A DNA stretch of 18,039 nt, from the NCBI GenBank assembly GCA_007127615.1, contig SKZB01000133.1:1-18039 (forward strand), read 5' to 3'. This DNA comes from Phycisphaerales bacterium. GTDB lineage: Bacteria > Planctomycetota > Phycisphaerae > Phycisphaerales > SM1A02. Below, piece after piece: positions 14,287-18,039 of this stretch. Numbering within the stretch: position 1 is the stretch's first letter; the number at the start of each line of letters is the position of its first letter. Position numbers and translations under genes: made by a program. Below the pieces are notes generated by a model. It worked only from the letters and a program-made list of their open reading frames with translations. It had not been told where the DNA came from and did no database searches.

Positions 14287-14643
14287 TCAAAGTTCAATCA
14301 GGCCGAAGATCGCCAGCACCATAACGACGACGATCATCAGGAGTGTGATCTGCTGCTGAACGCGCTTGGACCACCGTTGCGGCCGGGCGAAACGTTCATC
14401 GAACGCGGCCTGCTCCGCGATGATATCGCCCAGCGTCTCCTTGAGGACGGCCCAGTCGGATTCGGAAACTTCAATCGCATGCGGAGGGGAACCGGGGTCC
14501 GTATCGCCGATGCCGCGCCAGGGGCCATCCCGGTGACGGCAGCGGACGTCGAAATGCATGGACGCAATCGTGGCCGCGATGCCGCGGATGTGGGTCGCAT
14601 CGTCGTTTCGGTAGAGCTCTCTCCAGACGCCATTTTCCGTCAT
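14287..14643 (-). CDS. Second tail-anchored small protein, DUF2007-like
   Basis: This 118-residue protein starts at ATG 14643; a TTG further out at 14685 is less likely. Residues 7-85 show a helix (ATHIRGIAATIASM), a strand (HFDVRCRH), a variable loop, then PHAIEVSESDWAVLKETLGDII, a strand-helix order resembling DUF2007. A basic stretch (RPQRWSKRVQQ) precedes a hydrophobic helix at about 98-117 that ends the protein (LLMIVVVMVLAIFGLIEL). This matches the layout of the last gene of the operon: soluble domain, then a C-terminal anchor. It is the first gene of the minus-strand operon, facing away from the sigma factor gene across 219 bases. Family match is by eye and tentative; the anchor is clear. 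Confidence 0.7.
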   Translation of the reverse strand: MTENGVWRELYRNDDATHIRGIAATIASMHFDVRCRHRDGPWRGIGDTDPGSPPHAIEVSESDWAVLKETLGDIIAEQAAFDERFARPQRWSKRVQQQITLLMIVVVMVLAIFGLIEL

Positions 14644-14740
14644 TGACCATAGTGTAGGACCGAAAAAAGCCGATCCCAATGCCAACGGGCCAGATCACGC
14701 CTGTTTTCACCCCATTGGCCCGATCGAAACACAAACAGGC

Positions 14741-14748
14741 GGGGGGGG
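14741..14748. repeat. Homopolymeric G tract (8 G) in the divergent promoter region
   Basis: Eight consecutive G between the tail-anchored operon and the sigma factor gene, 115 bases before the sigma start. Tracts of this length can slip and change promoter spacing, but nothing shows that here. Confidence 0.45.
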
Positions 14749-14784
14749 TTGGAGAGTTTGCGGCGCCTCGCCCGAACAGAATCG

Positions 14785-14810
14785 GGAATGAACGGCGGCG
14801 GTTCGTGTCT
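14785..14810 (+). promoter_or_regulatory. Possible ECF-type promoter of the sigma operon
   Basis: GGAAT at 14785-14789 is followed 14-15 bases later by CGTGTCT (14804-14810), resembling the GGAAC / CGTCT arrangement of ECF promoters. It lies about 55 bases before the sigma start codon. If real, it would fit autoregulation, common for ECF factors. The match is imperfect. Confidence 0.25.
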
Positions 14811-14850
14811 TTTACTACGGACACGCCCGAGTTGGTGGGCGACGAATAGT

Positions 14851-14855
14851 GGAGA
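14851..14855 (+). promoter_or_regulatory. Ribosome binding site of the ECF sigma factor gene
   Basis: GGAGA seven bases before ATG 14863. It selects this start over ATG 14749 in the same frame, which would add 38 residues not found in the family. Confidence 0.55.
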
Positions 14856-14862
14856 ACCGAAC

Positions 14863-15450
14863 ATGGCCCACGCAATGAATGAAGCCACCCTTCGCAAGTG
14901 GATGCAGTCGCTCGGCCCGCGTCTGATCGCGCTGAGTGCGGGGATCTGCCGCGATCGACACCGCGCGGAAGAAATCGTCCAGGAGGCGTTCATCAAGCTC
15001 TGGAAGTCGCCGCCGGACGGAGGGGAAGTGGTCTACCCCGCGTGGATGCGCCGCGTCGTGACGAACCTCTCGATCAACGCGCTGCAGCGCACCCGCCGAC
15101 CGCAGGCCCTGCCGGAGTTCTCTGCCGATCCGGCCCTGGCCAGCTCGATGCGGCCGGAGGATCCAAGCGAGCAGCGCGAGGGGATGGATCGGGTTCACCG
15201 CGCGCTCGAGTGCATTGATCCGGAAAAGAGAACGCTGCTGATGCTTCGCGCGCAGGAACAATTGACCTACGAAGAAATCGCCACCCATCTCGACATTCCG
15301 ATCGGCACCGTCATGAGCCGTTTGAACCGGGCGCGGGCCGCACTGGCCGAAGCGCTCGCTCAGATCGACCGTGAGCAGGCCGGGGGCGGGGAAGGGGAAG
15401 ATGGGGAGGCGACCCGTGTGTTTCAATTTCGAAAGTACAAGCAGGCCTGA
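14863..15450 (+). CDS. ECF-family RNA polymerase sigma factor
   Basis: This 195-residue sigma-70 family protein carries only regions 2 and 4, so it is of the extracytoplasmic-function type. Region 2 (about 17-80) contains RDRHRAEEIVQEAFIKLWKSP and the -10-recognition part VVYPAWMRRVVTNLSINALQR. Region 4 (about 111-165) has LECIDPEKRTLLMLRAQEQL, then the helix-turn-helix LTYEEIATHLDIPIGTVMSRLNRAR. A Gly/Glu-rich linker and a basic tail (RKYKQA) follow. The gene is paired with a zinc-finger anti-sigma gene 124 bases downstream, which should hold it inactive at the membrane until a signal arrives. It diverges from the tail-anchored operon. The ECF subgroup cannot be assigned by eye. Confidence 0.95.
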   Translation: MAHAMNEATLRKWMQSLGPRLIALSAGICRDRHRAEEIVQEAFIKLWKSPPDGGEVVYPAWMRRVVTNLSINALQRTRRPQALPEFSADPALASSMRPEDPSEQREGMDRVHRALECIDPEKRTLLMLRAQEQLTYEEIATHLDIPIGTVMSRLNRARAALAEALAQIDREQAGGGEGEDGEATRVFQFRKYKQA

Positions 15451-15488
15451 GTGACAAGCGGGCCGGAGTCAAGAGTTCACCGGTACCT

Positions 15489-15504
15489 GCCGGAAGCGTC
15501 CGGC
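15489..15504 (+). other. Stem-loop between sigma and anti-sigma genes
   Basis: GCCGGA (15489-15494), loop AGCG, TCCGGC (15499-15504): a perfect 6-bp stem in the 124-base gap. It could lower read-through or set mRNA stability and so the ratio of sigma to anti-sigma. Most such pairs overlap or nearly touch, so this gap is wide. Confidence 0.4.
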
Positions 15505-15560
15505 GAAGACGAAAAACGATACGAAACAAGACGGAATCCACACACGTGAGCGGGACGGCA

Positions 15561-15566
15561 GGAAGG
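15561..15566 (+). promoter_or_regulatory. Strong ribosome binding site of the anti-sigma gene
   Basis: GGAAGG within the purine run AGGAAGGAAA, eight bases before ATG 15575. It is the best Shine-Dalgarno match in the window and implies efficient, independent translation of the anti-sigma factor. Confidence 0.6.
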
Positions 15567-15574
15567 AAACGGCA

Positions 15575-16510
15575 ATGAACACCATGGATTGCACTGACAT
15601 CAAGGCGAAGCTTTCCGCAATCGTGGACGACCAGCTCGAACCGGCCGAACGGCACGCGGCGGAACGCCATCTCGTAGACTGCGCCGACTGCCGAGTGTTG
15701 ATCGAGGAAACCGAACGCATCGATGCTTCGATCGCCCGTGAGGGTGAGTTGATCGCGCACGGCGGTCTGCCCGACGGATTTGAAGCCGGCGTCCTGAGCC
15801 GGACCGTGTACGCCGATCGGCCGCAGGCCATCCGCCCCGCGTGGATCGCCTGGTCCGGATGGGTGGCGGCGGCGGCATCGCTGACGCTGGCGGCGGCGAC
15901 GGTCTGGATCGGCATTTCCCCGCCCACGGACCAGAGTGAGCCGTTCGCGTCCCACGATCCGAATCGCACCGCGGCCGCATCACTCGGCCCCGCCGAGCGG
16001 ACGGGAACTTCGATCGCGCAGTCGGCCAGCTACACCACCGGATTCGATCTGCGCTCGCAGGCTTACGACGGCACGTTCTCCCCCGACACCTGGCGGGTTT
16101 CATCGACTTCGCCCGCCTTCACTTCCGCCTCCGTCCTGCCGGTCGAGCGGAATGATGCGGAAAGCGATCTGTCCCGGCTATCGCTGGCGGATACCGAGTC
16201 GCTGTACACCGTTTCACTGCTGCTCGATCTGCTCGCCGATCCGGATCTCGACATTCCGGTCAACATTCCGCAGATGAAGCGAGCGATTGAATCGGAGCGT
16301 TTGCCGGAACGGATGGGCGAGATCGCCGATCAACTGGAAGGCCGTGAACGTCGTGCCATTCTTCGCGCCGAACTGGTGATTCACCGCCTGGCGACGTACG
16401 AGGAAGACGAAGGCGAGCCGACCCGGCTCCGCGAAGTGATTCGTGAGTCACGGTTGCCGGATGTCATCAGCAGCATCATCACCCGTTGGGACGAAAACAG
16501 TCGGCTGTGA
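15575..16510 (+). CDS. Membrane-spanning zinc-finger anti-sigma factor
   Basis: This 311-residue protein has an N-terminal anti-sigma domain with the zinc-binding pattern H32-x3-C36-x2-C39 in ERHLVDCADCRVLIEE, and a further Cys at residue 6. This is the zf-HC2/ZAS arrangement that clamps an ECF sigma factor. One membrane helix follows at about 92-113 (WVAAAASLTLAAATVWIGI). The remaining 200 residues should be periplasmic. They begin with a Ser/Thr-rich linker and end in a helical domain (about 205-311, with ESLYTVSLLLDLLADPDLDI). I do not recognise that sensor-side domain. The cognate sigma gene lies just upstream. The start ATG 15575 has a strong ribosome site. Release of sigma would need proteolysis or a conformational change, for which no protease is encoded nearby. 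Confidence 0.9.
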   Translation: MNTMDCTDIKAKLSAIVDDQLEPAERHAAERHLVDCADCRVLIEETERIDASIAREGELIAHGGLPDGFEAGVLSRTVYADRPQAIRPAWIAWSGWVAAAASLTLAAATVWIGISPPTDQSEPFASHDPNRTAAASLGPAERTGTSIAQSASYTTGFDLRSQAYDGTFSPDTWRVSSTSPAFTSASVLPVERNDAESDLSRLSLADTESLYTVSLLLDLLADPDLDIPVNIPQMKRAIESERLPERMGEIADQLEGRERRAILRAELVIHRLATYEEDEGEPTRLREVIRESRLPDVISSIITRWDENSRL

Positions 16511-16532
16511 GAGGATGATTCGGCCCGGGTGA

Positions 16533-17432
16533 ATGGGACGAGCGTTTCCTCTCCGCCACTGGCCACGGGCGGAACGACCTGCAATGATGTTGGACATGCC
16601 GAACCGAGACCAGAGCGGCGAAGTACGGCCGCGCGACATCTACGGGATCGATGACGAGTTTCCCACGCCGCCCGAACTTCCCGGCCGGATCGTCATCGCC
16701 CCGCGGGCCGACGAACTGATCGACAAGCTCGCCATGGAACTCGTGCTGCACGCGGAAACCTGCGTGCGGGAGTTCGGCGATTTCCATCTCGCCCTCTCCG
16801 GCGGGTCCACCCCCGAGCCGCTCTACCGCCGGCTCATGTACGACCCGGATTTTCGCAAACTGCCCTGGCGGAGGACGCACCTCTGGATCGTCGATGAGCG
16901 CTGCGTGCCGTTGGACGATGAACGCTCCAACTACCGCATGATTCGCGAAACAATCGTCGAGCACGCGGACATTCCCCGCGAGCAGGTGCACCCGATGTCC
17001 GCGGAAGACCCGCGCGCCGATCTTGCGTACGAAAAGGAGCTGCGCGAGACGCTCGGCTGGCGCGAACGCGGGCAGGATCGGTTGGACTACGTCCTGCTCG
17101 GCATGGGAGTTGACGGGCATACCGCAAGTCTCTTTCCCCGCACGGAACCGTTGCGTGAGCGCGAGCGCCTGGTGCGATTGAACTTTGCCGAAGACGCCGA
17201 GCCGCACGAGCGCATCACCATGACCTTTCCGATGATCAACACCGCCCGGTTCATCGCCGTGCTCGTCACCGGTGAGAAAAAAGCGCCGACGCTCGAACGT
17301 GTCGCGGCCGGCGACGCCACGGAAGAGGAGCTGCCCATCTGCGGTGTCCGGCCGCGGGAAGGGCAGTTGGTGTGGTACCTCGACGGCGCGGCGTGCGGCG
17401 AAACGCCCCGATCGGACGGAACGGCGACGTGA
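16533..17432 (+). CDS. pgl: 6-phosphogluconolactonase
   Basis: Pgl hydrolyses 6-phosphogluconolactone to 6-phosphogluconate in the oxidative pentose phosphate pathway in the cytosol. The glucosamine-6-phosphate isomerase-like fold shows LALSGGSTPEPLYRRL (SGGSTP at 89-94), LWIVDERCVPLDDERSNYRM, and GMGVDGHTASLFP near 190-202, whose Asp194/His196 pair lies at the active site. This set separates Pgl (DevB/SOL type) from NagB. The 299 residues exceed the usual 230-260 because of an N-terminal extension. ATG 16584 is an alternative start that removes 17 residues; neither start has a good Shine-Dalgarno site, so I give the outer limit. The stop overlaps the next gene as GTGA. No zwf or gnd is in the window. 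Confidence 0.93.
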   Translation: MGRAFPLRHWPRAERPAMMLDMPNRDQSGEVRPRDIYGIDDEFPTPPELPGRIVIAPRADELIDKLAMELVLHAETCVREFGDFHLALSGGSTPEPLYRRLMYDPDFRKLPWRRTHLWIVDERCVPLDDERSNYRMIRETIVEHADIPREQVHPMSAEDPRADLAYEKELRETLGWRERGQDRLDYVLLGMGVDGHTASLFPRTEPLRERERLVRLNFAEDAEPHERITMTFPMINTARFIAVLVTGEKKAPTLERVAAGDATEEELPICGVRPREGQLVWYLDGAACGETPRSDGTAT

Positions 17433-17914
17433 GCCGTATCCGAACCAGCCGCGTCAAGGAGCGCCGCGAACTCGCCTTCGAGTCGCTCGATGACATTCTC
17501 GTGGATGTGCAGCACTTGAGTGCGGGCGGCGAGCCGCGCACGACCGGAAACTGGAGTCCGGGGCAGAACGTACAGCATCTTGCGCGACTGATGCACCTCT
17601 CGATCGACGGGTTCGGCGGGCGCCGTCTGCCGAAGCCCATTCAATGGCTCATTCGCCGGGTGATGAAGAATCGAATCATGCGTGAGGGCATGAAGCCGGG
17701 CGTGAACCCGCCCCGCAAGTTCGACATCATGATGCCCGACCCGATCGTGGCGTGGGAGGAGGGCGTGGCGGAGTTGCGTGAAGGGATCGAGCGTTTGAAA
17801 CGCGAACGCGCCGAAGCGGAAAGTCCCGTGCTCGGCCGATTGACGCACGAAGAGTGGATCACGCTCCATCTGCGTCACGCGGAGATGCACCTGAGCTTTC
17901 TCCATCCGGCGTGA
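17429..17914 (+). CDS. DUF1569 (DinB-like) protein
   Basis: This 161-residue protein begins at GTG 17429, which overlaps the pgl TGA as GTGA. The frame is open further upstream from ATG 17372, but that part lies inside pgl. Features match DUF1569: LDDILVDVQHL, NWSPGQNVQHLARLMHLSIDGF, a Pro/Lys-rich central part with PPRKFDIMMPDP, and the C-terminal LTHEEWITLHLRHAEMHLSFL. The His residues in QHLARLMH and HLRHAEMH are placed like the metal ligands of DinB-type four-helix bundles. The family's activity is unknown; DinB relatives include metal-dependent thiol transferases. Translational coupling to pgl suggests shared expression, not necessarily shared function. Confidence is good for the family and low for function. 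Confidence 0.82.
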   Translation: MSRIRTSRVKERRELAFESLDDILVDVQHLSAGGEPRTTGNWSPGQNVQHLARLMHLSIDGFGGRRLPKPIQWLIRRVMKNRIMREGMKPGVNPPRKFDIMMPDPIVAWEEGVAELREGIERLKRERAEAESPVLGRLTHEEWITLHLRHAEMHLSFLHPA

Positions 17915-18019
17915 TCGGCGCTTCGCCCGCGAACGCGTGGACATGAATCCGTTCACCGATCGCTGTTTTCTTTCCGGACAACCGACCATCGGACCTTCGT
18001 CCCTCTACCCCTTCGTCAG

Positions 18020-18035
18020 TCCCGCGAAGGCGGGA
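18020..18035. repeat. dRS3-like palindromic repeat at the window end
   Basis: TCCCGC (18020-18025), loop GAAG, GCGGGA (18030-18035), within GTCCCGCGAAGGCGGGAAT. It fits the ATTCCC-N8-GGGAAT pattern of short dispersed repeats except for one base. Such elements are often found downstream of genes. It is the only copy seen in the window, and the element may continue beyond the edge. Confidence 0.5.
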
Positions 18036-18039
18036 ATCC

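Noticed and set aside
14749..14862. A 38-residue N-terminal extension of the sigma factor from ATG 14749
   Set aside because: The extension has no match to region 2, contains a Trp-Trp and Leu-rich stretch atypical of sigma factors, and lacks the ribosome site present before ATG 14863.

Overview
The window is GC-rich, gene-dense bacterial chromosome, and no stretch longer than about 250 bases lacks a gene. No single gene fixes the taxon. The style suggests Planctomycetota, perhaps a Phycisphaerae-like lineage: many starts lack a Shine-Dalgarno site, secreted proteins with short acidic repeats and PDZ/HEAT-like segments occur, and several lineage-type hypothetical proteins are interspersed with housekeeping genes. 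This placement is an inference. No IS element, prophage, CRISPR array, tRNA or rRNA was seen.

Layout, left to right. (1) 1-2991, + strand: the 3' end of an unknown gene, a DUF368-family membrane protein (the family recently linked to undecaprenyl-phosphate recycling), and a soluble-looking nucleotide-sugar 4,6-dehydratase of the WbpM/CapD type. These two point to envelope polysaccharide work. (2) 3200-4413, +: a small coiled-coil protein, a small three-helix membrane protein and dUTPase (dut), closely spaced. (3) 4438-4959, -: adenine phosphoribosyltransferase (apt), convergent with dut. (4) 5099-6199, +: epoxyqueuosine reductase (queG), divergent from apt. A 246-base intergenic stretch follows, with GACGGAGG-type tandem repeats and a strong 9+3 bp hairpin. 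(5) 6446-8764, +: a secreted 772-residue protein with thirteen G-D-D-x-Y type motifs, mostly on a 27-residue period. This is the most unusual object in the window. (6) 9010-11166, +: tpiA, secG and yicC, a metabolic/secretion/RNA cluster. (7) 11263-12408, +: a secreted PDZ protein with a HEAT-like segment.

(8) 12451-14643, -: a compact three-gene operon. Its first and last genes both encode a small soluble domain resembling DUF2007 with a C-terminal membrane anchor. They flank a protein ending in a DUF2314-like domain. It converges on the PDZ gene across a perfect 7-bp hairpin and diverges from the next unit. (9) 14863-16510, +: an ECF sigma factor and its zinc-finger, membrane-spanning anti-sigma factor, with a hairpin between them. 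(10) 16533-17914, +: 6-phosphogluconolactonase (pgl), overlapping by four bases a DUF1569/DinB-like gene. The window ends in a dRS3-like palindromic repeat.

Most genes are ordinary core functions. The parts that existing families do not explain well are the 27-residue GGDD-repeat protein, the mirrored tail-anchored pair around a DUF2314 protein, and the structured intergenic repeats. No complete novel system is demonstrated; these are candidates.
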